Counted from the first letter of the stretch, positions 21,453 to 34,063 are shown. The stretch: DNA of 64,000 nt from Entoloma clypeatum (GCA_963565915.1 OY751495.1:2666001-2730000), one strand, 5' to 3'. The notes: generated from the letters alone by a model not told the origin. Program-made: numbers and translations.

Positions 21453-23635
21453 ATGGAGCATAATGCTGTGGCGACACTCCTTTTGGTAGAAAACTCGCAA
21501 GCTGTCCTCCCTATGTGGCCTGATCTTCAAGATCGCTATCTGCAGCTTTTGGTGTCGAAGCTCGGGAGCAGGAGTCCGATGGCTCAGGTGAGTCTCTACG
21601 AGAAAGTGTCTGTAATCTTCCCGACCCCCGTCTTAGACGCAGAACACTGCTTTCCTTACATTGGAAAGCATGCCTGTACGGTATGAGAGCCAATCAGCTG
21701 TCCCTCGACAGTATGACTCAATCCGACGAGGCTTGCGGGAATTGAGGTTTCACCCCGATCCCCAAAATAGGCTCTCGGTTCGGACAATCTGGAGTGGGGT
21801 CGATGTAAGTGGCACCTCTCAAGTTGAGTAAAACGAGTCAATTTATATTGGGTAGTTCCTGGCTTCGACCTTTCAAGGCCAACCAGCAGCGCGACATCTT
21901 ATTATTGTCGCCGCGTCCACGCCTTGGGAGGATGATTATGACAAATACGGCGGTGGCTCTACGTGGCAGCGGCTCGCACAAAAGATCTCACAGGTACTTG
22001 ATGACTCGCCCACCGCGTTCGCCACATACTTTTATATTTAATCACAGGCGAATATCCATTGTCACATAGTAGTTGTGTCACCGAAACAAGATACGACTCG
22101 ACTCACGGCTTTATTCGAAGATACGGTCAGTGTAACTATGCCCTATTATTTGGCCTTGCTCACCTTGTCAGCACTATTTTGGTATAGTTGAGACAACGAA
22201 ACTGCGTGGAAGAGCCGTTATCATTCCCCACGGATCCTTGGAGAATTTTGTTCCGAGTGTCAGCCGAGCCCGGCACTTATACGAGCCCAGGTTCGTTGCT
22301 CAGTTTGTATTGTCATTTCGGCTCGTAATTGATGATCGGATGTCTATTCTCGCACCATATATATAGTTCCCCAGACTACAGTACGTAATGATACTTGTAA
22401 CTGTCACGCTTTGGCTGTGCCATTCCTCACGACTCGATAACCAGACCTCACCTCACCGTGGTTTGCCACGCCGCAACAATTCGTTTCCTTCCGACCCCTA
22501 CGTTGTGAACATGCGTGCTGACGAGCAATTCGCCCCCTCGAACTCTGGCGAAACGGCAAGCGACAATCCACCGACCTTGGTCTTGCAGCTACAGCAGGTA
22601 CATGGTCTCACCAAGAAAAAGGTGTACGGCACCAAACCTCCACGCAAGTCGTTCATTCGGGATGAACGGGTGCGCAAAGATTCCATTGGTAGCGGGGCCA
22701 CCTCTTCACCGTTGCTGGTTGGTGGGCGAGCCCCATCGAAGACCCGGACCGAACGCGTTCTTCGCGTTGCCCAGACTGGTAGCCCGACGGAGTCATTTGG
22801 TCGCCGACCTGGGATGACCCGAAGAGGCTCTCGTCTATCATCCCCCGAAACAGATGTTTCCAATTCACCAACATCCTATCACATACCTTCGAGCATCTCG
22901 CCTGTATCCCCTACTTCTCCGACAAACCCATATCCACCAGTGGCGCCCATGCCATCCCAGCAAAAGGAACCCTCATGGCTTCAGGTGCAATACCCCCCTG
23001 TCGTTCCCTCGCTCTCCGAGTCGTTTGTCACTGGATACCCGACCACTCAGGCTGCCCCATCGAATACAGAGAGCAACTGGCACACGACATGTGAAGATCC
23101 GAATTACTCTATCTTGGCAGCGACGGCGCCGTCAACTGTCACAAAAAGCCAGCTGTCCCTTGCGAGCGTCCCTTCTCACTCGGAACCGAAATCAAATAGT
23201 CAAGTGCCTGGGGCAGGGGGAGGAGAATCAATAACTACCTCGTCCCGCCCATCATCTCGGCGCGTGACATGTGCTGAGGACGAGGAACCCTTCACTTTTG
23301 ACGAGGGCTATGTAGCGGCGACAGCGGCCTTGTTCAAAAACGAGGTCCTCCCGGCGTATCCCAACCTCAGTCCGCTGTTGGACGAGACTGCACACAGCTC
23401 CCCTTACAGCCAGATGACCACACCTCGACAGGCCTTTTACATCGTGCAGGATCATTCGGTACCACCAAGCCCTACCTCGGTGTACGATTATGAGCCCTAT
23501 TTTGGCGTGTCGTATCAACATCCTTTCTATCCCACCATCTCTCCAGTCGACTCGCCTGGACTTCGATATGCTCCCTCGTATTCTTCGGGCAGCACGTCCT
23601 CCATCACATCTTCACTAACAGGGTGGGCGGGTTAA
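21453..23635 (+). CDS. vWA domain protein, Mediator subunit 25-like
   Basis: Seven exons: 21453-21587, 21637-21804, 21856-21993, 22048-22125, 22188-22290, 22367-22380, 22445-23635, 608 aa. The first about 200 residues resemble the von Willebrand A domain of Mediator subunit 25: AVATLLLVENSQAVLPMWPD, LESMPVRYES, YDSIRRGLRELRF, GVDFLASTFQG, RHLIIVAASTPWEDDYD, ANIHCHIVVVSPKQD and PWRILFRVS. The remaining about 400 residues are Ser/Pro-rich and disordered-looking with basic patches (KKKVYGTKPPRKSF). Exon 6 is a 14-nt micro-exon needed to join vWA and tail in frame. In Mediator, the Med25 vWA anchors the subunit to the complex; membership here is inferred from the domain alone. Confidence 0.78.
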
Positions 23636-24291
23636 AGGCCGTCTATCTCCTTAAGGACTCATTTCCCCCCTTTCTGGACTTCTTGAACTTTTGCCTATCA
23701 TCTACATCTATCCACTCAATCGCAATGGTCTTGTCTATTCCTTGTAGGTCTTAGGTTTTTTTTTGTCCTACACATGTATTCGTTGTGCTTTTTTGTACTT
23801 TTCTTCCTTCTGTTTTGGGATTCGATATCTTCGGGACTTTTATCAGTAGTAGAGACATTTTGCCAAGCTCCCTCATGTACATGCAGATGTGCCACGTAGC
23901 TGGTCTCCAAAATTTGTCGAAAAGTGGCTGTAATATTATACCTCCCTCTGTCTTTTTCCAAGAGCAAGGAACGCAGTATTCAAGGTATGTAGAGTAAATC
24001 CTGCTCCACAATTCAGGGATGTTGGACTGAACGCATCAATGCATCAAGCTTTCAAAATTTCAAGCTTCAAGCCTCGCAGCTATGAGAAATGAAAGGAGTA
24101 GCCAGACAGATCGGATCAAGTCGGACGCAAACGTGAGGTCTGTAATTTAAATAAGTAATGGCGGCAATAAAGGGATGCGAAACGCGGGGTCACCAGCACT
24201 TTCTGTGCTGACCTAGTTAAGAGGCAAAAGGAGATACAATAAAATGCAGCAGGTGAATACACAGCGACATACAACAGGCTAATACAGCGCA
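23636..24291. other. Convergent intergenic spacer
   Basis: Between the 3' ends of the vWA gene (plus) and PRP46 (minus); T-rich 3' UTR-like sequence, no exon recognised. Confidence 0.5.
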
Positions 24292-25959
24292 CTATTGCGA
24301 TTGCTCTGCATATACCTATTGTAGTATCACGATGAGGACATTATATTGCCCTATCGGGAAAGAAACTCTTACCTTTATCGTTTTGTCCGCACCACCTGTG
24401 ATCAACCTTGTCCCGGTTTGGTCGAACGTTGAGCAGAAAACACCTGCTTCTGCCTCCAAGGAGCCAGGTTGCGGGACGTCTTCCGTGTTCTGGAAGGGTG
24501 TTCCAGTGTTGTAATCCCAGAAGGTCAAGGTTCCGTTGTCAGCTTAGGAAAGGAGGCTTTAAATCAGAGACGTGTTTAAAGGAACCGAAACCATGATTTG
24601 CTCTCACCGCCTGAGAAAAACACGCCTTCGGCGTTGACCGACAACGTGTTGACAATGGCGTTGTGGCCAGTAAAGTTGAAGACGAAAGATCCTTCCGGAC
24701 ACTTCCACTTCTTTATATTGTTTCCCCCAGCCGACCCTGATGCGAAGGAATACTCCGTGGGGTGGATGGCCAATGCACGAACGGATTTCTTATGGTGTGT
24801 GAGAGTAACTGATGTTTTTCCTGCGGCAAGATCCCACAGCCTGGCGATGCTGCCTTAATAGAGTGCTCGGAAGTGAAGTGGCATGTAGGCACGAACCGAA
24901 TAGTGGAATCCATGCTTCCTGTGATGACTTGAGGATCAGACTCTTGACATTTTACATCGGCGACCGTTGCCGTGTGCCCCGAGAGTACGTGAACCTGAGC
25001 CTTTGAACGCATGTCCCAAACCCTGGCGGATGCGTCCCGGCCAGCGGTCACGAGGACGTCAAGTGTCGGATGCAGGGATAGAGAATATACACCGGACAGA
25101 TGGCCATGGTAATGACGGATGACTTTATTTGCCTCTAAATCCCAGCATTTCACCATCTAGGGACGAAAAGTCGTTCAGAGCCTAACAAAGATGTTCGCAA
25201 GCGGCAATCATACCTTATCCTCGCCGCATGAAAAGAGATACGGATGTCTTGGCGACACGGCTAGGCCCCGGACGGTCGAAATATGGCCGGTCAACGACAA
25301 CCTCAACTCTCCCGACGCCAAATCCCATATTTTGATGACACGGTCCCCAGCGCCTGTCGCAAACCACTTGTTCCCTGGCTCCACGGCCACGCTCCGTACC
25401 CAACCGAGGTGACCAGATATGACGCGGACGAGCTTCCATGGCGGATGATACGTAGGTTTGATGGTGCGTACCGTTTTGTGAAGCGCGAGTGCTTGAGAAA
25501 GTTTCGTTGAGGAGCTGAAGGTGGACGGTTGAGGGGCGGGTGTTTTGTCTATGGTAGCTATTATCCGAGAAGTGTTGCTGTCGGCGGATGCTGAATGTGC
25601 GATGAAATGAGGATTTAAAAAATGGCAAGCGAAAACCGCGACGCACGACCGGCTGTTATCATTTTTCTATGCTCCTTCGGTCTTGAGGGCCCGACGCCAC
25701 CTTGCTGTGACATTAGAGCAGCAGGAAGTTCCTTGCAGTGGCGGTACTCGTCGTGGATTTTGACGGCCAATCGAAGCCGTGCGCTGTCTCATAAAAGTAT
25801 GAGGTCTCGCTAGACGTCAGGGGTTTCAACGACTCACCTCTTTTCATCCTCCTGCATCCCATCGTCGGGTGCAAATGCGAATATATCTCGCGTCCGTTTG
25901 GCACTTCGCTGGAACAGTGGCTCCAAGGGCGGCAGAACCGCAGCAGCAGCAGCAGTCAT
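24292..25959 (-). CDS. PRP46: Pre-mRNA-splicing factor PRP46 (PLRG1/PRL1), WD40
   Basis: Seven exons (minus): 25959-25838, 25783-25650, 25590-25214, 25156-24897, 24840-24608, 24542-24373, 24315-24292; 439 aa. The N-terminal tail ([47 protein letters not shown]) is followed by the family hallmark [20 protein letters not shown] and seven WD40 blades, for example [76 protein letters not shown] and the seventh ending [18 protein letters not shown]. The protein is a core member of the Prp19-associated complex of the spliceosome. Length and blade order fit the family; all splice phases agree. It shares a 250-bp upstream region with the divergent TFIIS gene. Confidence 0.95.
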
Positions 25960-26209
25960 ATTCTCCGCACTGGATGTAGTTCTGGGATTTCGCGTTCTAT
26001 TCAGTCAGAGTTTCCGTGAAGGACGTTGAATGCAGCGAGGGGATTGTTTGGTCGTATTTCGCTTGATCCACACGCCCTTTCTTTCCCCTTTGGCCCTGAC
26101 CACCATCACCACCAACAGCGTTGGAGCGAAAAGCCTGCTGTCGTCGAGAAAGTCGAGGCTACTGTCGTTACCTGAACCCTTGTAATAGTAGTAGTTGAGG
26201 ATTGCCAAC
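25960..26209. promoter_or_regulatory. Putative bidirectional promoter, PRP46 / TFIIS
   Basis: The start codons of the two divergent housekeeping genes are only 250 bp apart, so both promoters and 5' UTRs must lie here. No TATA box was picked out; a pyrimidine-rich tract lies at about 26067-26092. Confidence 0.5.
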
Positions 26210-27552
26210 ATGTCGGATGCAGCAGAGTTAAAGAAACTCGTTAAACAGCTGCAAGCCACGCAGAATCCTCTGGTGAGACCGTAAATCCCGTCATCTTTGT
26301 CGATTTCTGATCGTTACTTTCTGTGGACAGGATATCGTCGCCATTTTGAAGACATTGAAACAGAATTTTTCAGTCAGTGAAGCAATACTTAGGGTAAGGT
26401 GTTGCTCGTTCTTTTTTTTTTCCCTTCAAACTGATTTGATCCCAGGAAAGCAAGGCGGGGCTAGCTGTTGGCAAACTTCGTCAGCATGCGTCGAAAGACG
26501 TGTCAGACTTCGCGAAAGATCTCGTAAAGAAATGGAAGAGCCAGGTGGAGAAGGACAAGTTGACCGCTGGAGGAGTCAGAGGACAACTGAATGGTAAATG
26601 TGCGTTCTGCTTCCAGCATCCTCGTTCCACCACTCAGCATTTCGTATAGTGACAAGCCCAGCTGGGACGCCGACGACGCCAACTGCCACAAGCGTTGCTC
26701 GCACCGCCAAGATTGACGGCGTCAAGGGTGGCACCGGCGATGGTACGCGAGACAAATGTGTCGAGCTCCTCTACGATGGACTTGCCTGCGATGCCAATGC
26801 TCGTAAGCCTACTTTTCATTCATCAAGGCCGCGAAATGACAATGCTCTCCTTCAGCTGTAGAGCAAATCTTGCAGAGAGCTCGTGGTCTTGAAAAGGCGG
26901 TTCTTACCAACTTCGGCGGGACGAACGCCGACTACAAGTCCAAGATCCGCACCCTGTTCGTCAACCTCAAAGACAAAAACAACCCAGGTCTCCGTCGGAG
27001 TGTCATTGATGGTGATATTTCCGTTGAGAAGCTGAGCACTATGACTAGCCAAGTCCGTCACTTTCCTCCGTTCTTCCGTCCAGGCTTACTCTGACCATTG
27101 TACCGACCAGGAAATGGCTTCCGAGGAGAGGAAAAACGCAGACCACAAAATTGCACAAGAGAACTTCCACAAATCTCTCGCCGCTGGTGAGCAGCAGGCA
27201 GAAACAGATGCCTTCCAATGTTCGAGATGCAAACAAGTATGCATGACTGTCCTTGCTACTCCTTACTTTCTCTCATCTTTTTCAGCGAAAGTGCCACTAC
27301 CGTCAGGCCCAGACGCGGAGTGCTGATGAGCCGATGACGGTGAGACTTCTTCTTTCGCACACGCGATTGTATATTGATTCTTCCTTTTGCAGACTTTCGT
27401 GACGTATGTTCTTCGATGCTTGCCGTTCGTTATACGACTGACCCTACAATGTTTCCCTCCAAGATGCACAAACTGTGGCAACAGGCACGTCTTACCGCTC
27501 CATCTCTTCTGGTTATGCGAGTTAACACCCTCGTAGATGGAAATTTTCTTAG
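26210..27552 (+). CDS. DST1: Transcription elongation factor TFIIS
   Basis: Ten exons: 26210-26272, 26331-26393, 26446-26593, 26650-26802, 26856-27052, 27111-27236, 27286-27339, 27393-27403, 27464-27484, 27537-27552; 283 aa. Domain I (LW/TFIIS-N) is seen in ELKKLVKQLQ, AILKTLKQNFSVSEAILRES and GLAVGKLRQH. Domain II holds RDKCVELLYDGL, KSKIRTLFVNLKDKNNPGLR and SVEKLSTMTSQEMASEERK. The C-terminal zinc ribbon has C245, C248, C273, C276, and the invasive acidic pair DE at about 264-265 that enters the RNA polymerase II funnel to stimulate transcript cleavage. It ends CTNCGNRWKFS, the usual end. The ribbon is split over four tiny exons; the last intron (27485-27536) has a GC donor (AG|GCACGT). Nuclear. 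Confidence 0.95.
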
Positions 27553-29203
27553 GCCCTCATCTGATACTGTTTGCATGGATTCAATCATCCTTGTCACTTT
27601 CAACCCATATTTATTAAGCCCTTCCCTCTTCGCTTTCTCCATAATTTATGCGTTCCGTGCGACTCATTGCACTCTATTCCCTTTATTCAACCGTGGACTC
27701 CATATTGTCAATGCGATACACTTTTTGCCCATTAAACCAAGGATCCTCTATACATTTCAAGTTTGAGTGAGGATATTGGTCGAGGGCGAAAGGTGTGGGT
27801 TGGGGTGAGCTATGCACTTGTACCATTCATCATAGCTAACTTTTGCTCCATTCGTGTTCTGTCGTTCTAATTCCACGTTATCAACTGCACGTCAATGTCT
27901 TATCCCATCCGAACTTCCTGTTCCAATAAGAACGACCCGGGTCCTGCAAATCAAGGTTACTTTCAATGCGCAGTTCTCCCTACTGAGCCTGATCTGCACA
28001 AAAACGCCTCCGTCGAGTTCCATTTCCGGTTGCACAGGCATAGAAATACCCACCTCCAGGAAACAATGTGCAGCAAATTCTCTCACTATGTGTAGGCATC
28101 TCCGGGCTCCACGGCAGGGTGCTTGTCCCTTCGACCAGTCCTCGTTGTAAGGATCATGATGCCAAGGTAAGTTTTCCTTTGCGAGGAGTCTTTGTTGACA
28201 TACCGCTAGCTAGCATAATTGACAGGCCAAATCCCACCCGGCATTCATGTACTTATCTGAACCTCCAATCTCGCTTCAGGGGCTTCTGGGTAAATTAACG
28301 AAGTCGAAACTGGACAGTTTCGAGCTCCTTCAACTTTGATTGCCTCAGTTCACGAGTGCAGTGCGCAAATCTGAAATGATCCAGATACACACGCTTCGAA
28401 CCCTTTTCGAAGCTGATAGGTAAGTATCAGATATCTTTTTTTGGCCGAGCAAAAATGATGACTGCGTGTTCGTCGGATGGCTCTCAGGTCGGGGTCTTAC
28501 GCCTATGATTAGAATTTGAATGCCGTCCCGTCGGCCTTTAGGCGAACAGATCTAACTTTGTCGCACACAAAGAGGTTGCCCCATGAGAGGGCAAAACATT
28601 GCAATGCTCAACGTACCCGCCTTCGGAGCCGGGTGGCTGTTCTACACGTCGTTGAGTGAGATCTTCCCCATCAGATTTGAATGCATGATAATGAACAAGG
28701 TGTAAGCACCGAGTTCCCGAGGTGTTGACGAAGGTCTATCATCGGACATAGATCTTTTATTTCATTCCTCGGATGGTTCAACTAAGGGTCGGGAAACCGC
28801 AGCTTAGTCGCGACCCTATAAACCCAGAGCAAACATCAAGCGGATGCTGAATCGGGATGGTTTCTGTCAAACCCCTTTCAAGTGTTCTGCCTATCATTCG
28901 CTGTAACATGGGCCGATCCTTGCATTCTGCAAAAGTATCCTGATGCAACCAAGCCCGTAGGTCAATCACTCATCTGGCACTGCAGTACGTACAGCGGACA
29001 CTCGATCCCGCGACGCTCTCGGTACGACAGATGCCAGGTCCGTGAGGATCCCGTGAACCTATTCCACATGCCAACTTGGGGTGGGACGCCTGTGTCTTTG
29101 TCCACGAAAGATCCATCAGGGACTTGCATCATAATCTACCTCGCTTCATCCCCCCACAGTGTCCCTTCAAGGATGGTCAACTTGGCGATAGCCAGTCTCA
29201 CTT

Positions 29204-29491
29204 GTAGGTACTGCCGTCGTTTTCATCCAGCTCCAGGATGTTGCGATCCAGGCTATTCGCCATGTAACGAAGCACGAACGCCCCCTCACGGTCTCGACTG
29301 ACCAATCATGCGTGCTCACTGCCCATGAAACCTCGGGGCAAACGTGCTTGCGTAGCAATTCTGGTCAGCCGCAACGCAGCGTGACACTTATTCCGGTTCC
29401 TACTACGAAGACAACTACAACTTTCGGTCCCACTTTTACCGAAGTCATTGTGTCCTTGAGCTCGGATAACCCGTTCGTAACACAAATTTAA
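29204..29491 (+). pseudogene. Possible relic of the Cys-rich GPI-type family
   Basis: An uninterrupted frame of 95 codons without a start. It carries ETSGQTCLRSNSGQP, which resembles the last Cys module of the two Cys-rich GPI-type proteins (GDTCYRDSAGNAKC and KTCHRDTSGKPEC), followed by PTTKTTTTFGPTFT, like the start of their Thr-rich stalk. It lacks a hydrophobic GPI-type end and no upstream exons could be joined. In another frame, PAPGCCDPGYSPC overlaps it. Either a decayed third copy or an unrelated last exon. Confidence 0.3.
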
Positions 29492-30039
29492 CATAACTAC
29501 CCCGACTTCTTAAGTCACTCTTAGGTGGGTCTTTGTTCCGTTGTTTGCTGTGGGGAAAATGCTAAGCATACCCCAGTGTCGTTGTCATCACATAGGGAGT
29601 GGATTTCTTGTCCAGAACTGTCTCATGTGCTTGGAATGTTGATAGTTTCGACAACTTCGGAAAGACTAAAGTTTTCCCCAAACTTACACTGCAAGGAGCA
29701 GCGATCGATTCCTTGATTGATACTACCTTCATGACGTTGCATACGGTTAACATCCTCTCGACTTGGGCATATGCACCTCAGCCTCTTTGTAACTGGTATC
29801 ACATCGATATTCGATCAACAAGAATGATGACTGTTTTCGATGCAATGAGAGGATGCGGCTCTGAACCTGATGGGGGTGCGGTGAGTGATAACCCATGAAG
29901 TTATTTTTGATTGCAGAACTCTTTTGCTGATGCGCACACCAACTGGAAAAACATCGATTGAGTGCCTGCCTGAGGCCATTCCGACTCGCGATTGGCCTCT
30001 TTTCGTAGGACAGCATTGATACTCACCAGTCGGAGCAAG

Positions 30040-30295
30040 GCTCTTTCAATAGAATAAAAAACAAAAAGTTTAAGAACACTATATTTGAAACAAGATTTTG
30101 ACAAAGTAGAAGTTGTAGAAGTAATAGTAATAAAAATTTAAGATGAAATTAACTACTCTTATCTACTCTATAATATTATAGATTATTAGATATTATAGAT
30201 ATTTAATAGATCAATTGTAGAAGAAGATGTTAAATCCCATTTATCTAACGTAGTGTTTTTTAGATTCCTAAATAATATATTTTAAAATGGCAGTT
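30040..30295. repeat. AT-rich island
   Basis: A strongly AT-rich stretch in a region of balanced composition, with short palindromes such as TATAATATTATA near 30168-30180. No coding frame. It could be a remnant of a retroelement end or another AT-rich insertion; no target duplication was found. Confidence 0.4.
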
Positions 30296-32865
30296 TGAAT
30301 ACTTTGAGTATGCGTCCCGCACCGCACACGTAGATCATGTTTTCTGTTCCTGAGTCTTACACAGCCCTTTCCATCCTGCCCTTGCAACCTTGCAAGGCCC
30401 GATATAGTCTCCCATAAACCCGATATATGACTCGGACAAGGTCTCAACAAGAATGTCATGGAGGGTCATTCTAATACGCAAATTTTCACTCTTTGTAGTC
30501 ATTGAACGGTCGGACAATCCAACTCGCGTAGCAGCGCTTGTGAGGCGCAATGTGGCGCGAATGTTCCATTCACTAAGAACTTTCATTGCGCCTCCAACTC
30601 CCACTCCCACTCCAACCCCTAATCCCTCACCTACGATAACTCCTTCGTTCTTCTCTACCTCAAGGTAGGGTTTGTTTTCGTACTGATGGTGAGTTTTAAT
30701 GTCGTTGTCCTTCAAGTGCCCAAGTTTCGCTGGAAATGGGATTCCAAGGTCCGAGTCCTACAAGCACTGATTTTCTAATCACCACAGGGCTTATCGTCAA
30801 TATCTGTTTTCTTTGCCTAGATGACCTCCGCCACCCCCACAATATTGTCAGTGGTCAACTCCTTCCAGGCCTCCAGCAACCAGTTTGCCGTTTTTACACG
30901 AGGAGAACATGTACAGGATTTTCCCAAAATGCCTACATGACCTCCGATTCCCGAATAGCCTCTCAGCTCCGTTTGGTAACATCATAGCCAACGTGCATGC
31001 CTCGCAGATGAACCCAGTCATTGGTATTCATCCTGAACTACTGCATTGTCACGAATGGGTCGACGTTCACTTGCCCACACCAGGGCCGCATGACTCTTCA
31101 CGCAAGCCTTAGGCGCCACTTCTCACTGGACGGCCGGGATAGCTAACATTGGAGCTTGTAGTACTTAAAGAAAATGGAACGAAAGACGAGCATGGCGAAT
31201 TCAAGTTCGGTCCGGAAGGCATGTGCAGGAATCAAAGCAGAGTGACGACCCCTCAAATGATTTGTGACACAATGCTACAAGACAACCAACTCTTCTGATC
31301 ACCCAGGGCGGAGGGTGAGGAGAAAAGATTGCTGTGCTCTAGTATGGAGTTGGGCCGTGGGCGTATTGGAGGAGACAACTTGTGGATTGTGCTGACCTTT
31401 GGATTAGTACCCACCACAAGTTTTGGAAAGTTCTCTCGAAAGAAAAGTGTGGACAGGTTGATATCCTCTGCACTGGCTATCAGAGGAACCACTTGGGGAG
31501 TGTCCGGAGCGTGTGTCCGATTTCCATATGACCAGATAGGGGCATCTATGAACAGGGACTCATATCAGGGTACCATCACTGAAGATTTCAGACTCTGTAT
31601 CCAGCTGACCGAGTTCGAAATGGAACGCCGCGCGGCTATGATATCAAATTGACATCTTTTTATTGGCTGAAGCGCTGGTGAAGCACATCATGATGACCAC
31701 GAGCACCGAACGAGGAGGCCGTGAATTGCTGAATTTGAAGGAAATATAACGCGGGGAGACATGGATGGCGGGGCCCGAGAGAAGAGCGGAGTACTCATTC
31801 TGACGAAGCGAAGTGACAACACGGATTGTTTATGATCTCGAGCGAAGCTTGAGCTCCACTCGCCCTACATACTCATATGAATGTCGTCACATAAAGGGAG
31901 ATACTCGATCGCCAGCCTGGCTACGGGAGAGGAACCCCGTAGTATCTCCGTCGAGTCGACCTGAGATTTTCTGGCTTCAATGTGCTTTCGCGGTGCTGTG
32001 CGTACACGTGGTCCAGTATCCATAGGCTTGTACTTTCGTTTCGCAAAGGACTGCTTTTGATACAGTACAGAGTGTCGGTGTCCTACCTTCCTGTGAAAAT
32101 TGTACGATCGGAGCTGTAAGTATATCCATCATTCACAGGTGACGCGCAATCGGGTGCTTGGCAGGCATACATCATGTAAGTAACCAGTACTTGCCAGTCT
32201 TGATCGTAATTTCAAGGAGAGGACGTAGGAAATTTCAAGCAGACCTCGTGGTTCTTATCGTTGGTTCCGATGTTATCGTGTCGTGCAGTACTTGAACGTC
32301 AAAACGTTTGAAAAGGTGGGCGCCGCAAGGCTGTCAGTGTTGTGTAGCATCCCGTTATTCACGGATTCAACGATCAATGAGTCAAGCTTCAATCAAGGGA
32401 AGATCGCCCTTGATGCCATAATATACAACTTGACCTTCCATTTTGCACTTAACGCCCATGGAGGAAGTCACCCAGTGACCATGGTGTCTTTTTATTCCTA
32501 GCCCACTATCATGCTTTGCATCTGGTTTATGCGCTCACGTTCCTGTCAAGGCTAGCGTCGACCGACTTGGTGACTTTGAATGAACCATGAATACAAGGAA
32601 AACTCTTGGCACTGGTGTCACGACTTTGATGAGGCGTTCCTGTATCAGACCTTGAATTTCACCAATTATGGCTCCTGTCAGGGGCGCCATCCTGTGTTAT
32701 TGCACAAATTAGGTTGGGGATCTCGACGCGTCAAGGCCTGGCTGTTGTTCGTGGGCTGTGCCGAAATTTGGCGGAACCTCCAGGGTCTTCTCATATAAAA
32801 TGGTCAGTTGCGGGCTTGGGGCGCGTGTCCCCCCAGCGTTCTTCCTTCAGTCACCTCTTGCAAGA

Positions 32866-33750
32866 ATGTTGTTCAGCATGACGCCCGTGACCTTCGTCTT
32901 CTGCATCTTGTTCTCTCAAGCTCTACCAGCGTTTTCGTACGCCATCGCTGGTCGCGGCGACGGCGGGGTGATTGCAGGTCTGCTGCAGCATCATAGTGGT
33001 AGTTCCAGACGGGCCATCGAAGCTCGTCAGAGCGGAACCTGCGACCTCGGTTACCACGTTTGCACTGGTTGTGAGTATATTCGTCACAATGCTCTCGCTC
33101 TCGCCCCTACAGACAACCTTGTTTTTAGTCGAAGGTTGTTGCCCAACCGGCACGAATTGTGGTGTCTGGGGAGGAAAACCAGGGTGCTGCCCTATAGGAC
33201 AGAACTGCATCGCCAACGACGACCCATGTATCTACCAAGGCGATCTGCCCTGCGAAAACTACGACTTCTGCTGCCGTAAGTTGCCTTCCCACTATTCTTT
33301 CCTGGAATGGAAATTAAATGTTTTGGTGATCTATTCAGCCGCGGGAGATACCTGTTACCGGGACAGCGCTGGCAATGCCAAGTGTTCATCATTGGGTACC
33401 ACGTCCATCTATGAGACTGGTACCTCCGCCACCACTCGGCCAGCTCTTACTACCTCTAAGACCCCTACGACGACGACTCAATTTAATACCCCCACGCAGC
33501 AAACAACGGTCGTCACCCAAACCACTGCGCCTAGCATCACTGTGCGGCCAACAACGAGCACGACTGGTGGCTTCACCTTCCCCACTGTCAGGTAAGCGCC
33601 CAATCTCGCTGTCTTGAGTCGACACCGTACTGATAGCGGTTGTGCAGCATAAACAACCCGTTGTCAAACTCTGCAACGTCATCGGCGTCTGGAAGCATAG
33701 TCTTCTTTATGATGACGGCGGGGCTTGCGGCAAACTTGATTCTGCTCTAG
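32866..33750 (+). CDS. Secreted Cys-rich, Ser/Thr-rich GPI-type protein, copy 2
   Basis: Exons 32866-33070, 33129-33275, 33339-33591, 33648-33750 give 235 aa. A signal peptide (VTFVFCILFSQALPAFSYA) is followed by a short linker with RRAIEARQ (possible dibasic processing site) and the Cys-rich module TCDLGYHVCTG, EGCCPTGTNC, GCCPIGQNC, PCENYDFCC, GDTCYRDSAGNAKC. A Thr-rich stalk and a hydrophobic end (SIVFFMMTAGLAANLIL) suggest GPI anchoring. Intron phases 1, 1 match copy 1 at 12.9 kb; a fourth exon is extra here. Likely cell-surface; role unknown. Confidence 0.8.
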
Positions 33751-34063
33751 ATGTTCAAGTTTTGGGAGACGATTTTTTTCTGACATGATTTTTTCTGTTT
33801 CTCTCTCTGGGACATTACGATACGTTTTTATGCTTTGGGGAATCTTACGTCGCTGCCTTGCCTGACATTGTAATTCGATTCACTAGTTACAGTAAGAAAC
33901 AAAAGATGCTCTTGAGCTGAATTTTGTATCATTGAGATTTTTGAGTAATCTATGATGCCACGTGGATCTACGTGTAACTGACATCCTCATCCTCGACAAC
34001 GACGACTGAAGTCCAGGCTCGGTCGAACCTATACTTACAAGCTGATTCTTCTCTTGTACCACC
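33751..34063. other. Intergenic spacer
   Basis: 3' region of the Cys-rich gene and 5' region of the next gene; nothing else seen. Confidence 0.5.

Larger units (their letters stand above)
27553..32865. other. Gene-poor interval of 5.3 kb
   Basis: No complete gene was found. Short frames near 28230-28440 (for example PPISLQGLLGKLTKSKLDSF and an exon-like KSEMIQIHTLRTLFEAD ending at a GTAAGT) look like relic exons. A Cys/Thr frame at 29204-29491, an AT-rich island at about 30040-30295 and a PTPTPTPTPNPSP run near 30595-30645 are listed or discussed separately. Otherwise unassigned. Confidence 0.45.

Noticed and set aside
28230..28440. Exon-like frames PPISLQGLLGKLTKSKLDSF and KSEMIQIHTLRTLFEAD
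   Set aside because: They look protein-like but could not be joined to each other or to a start; no family recognised.
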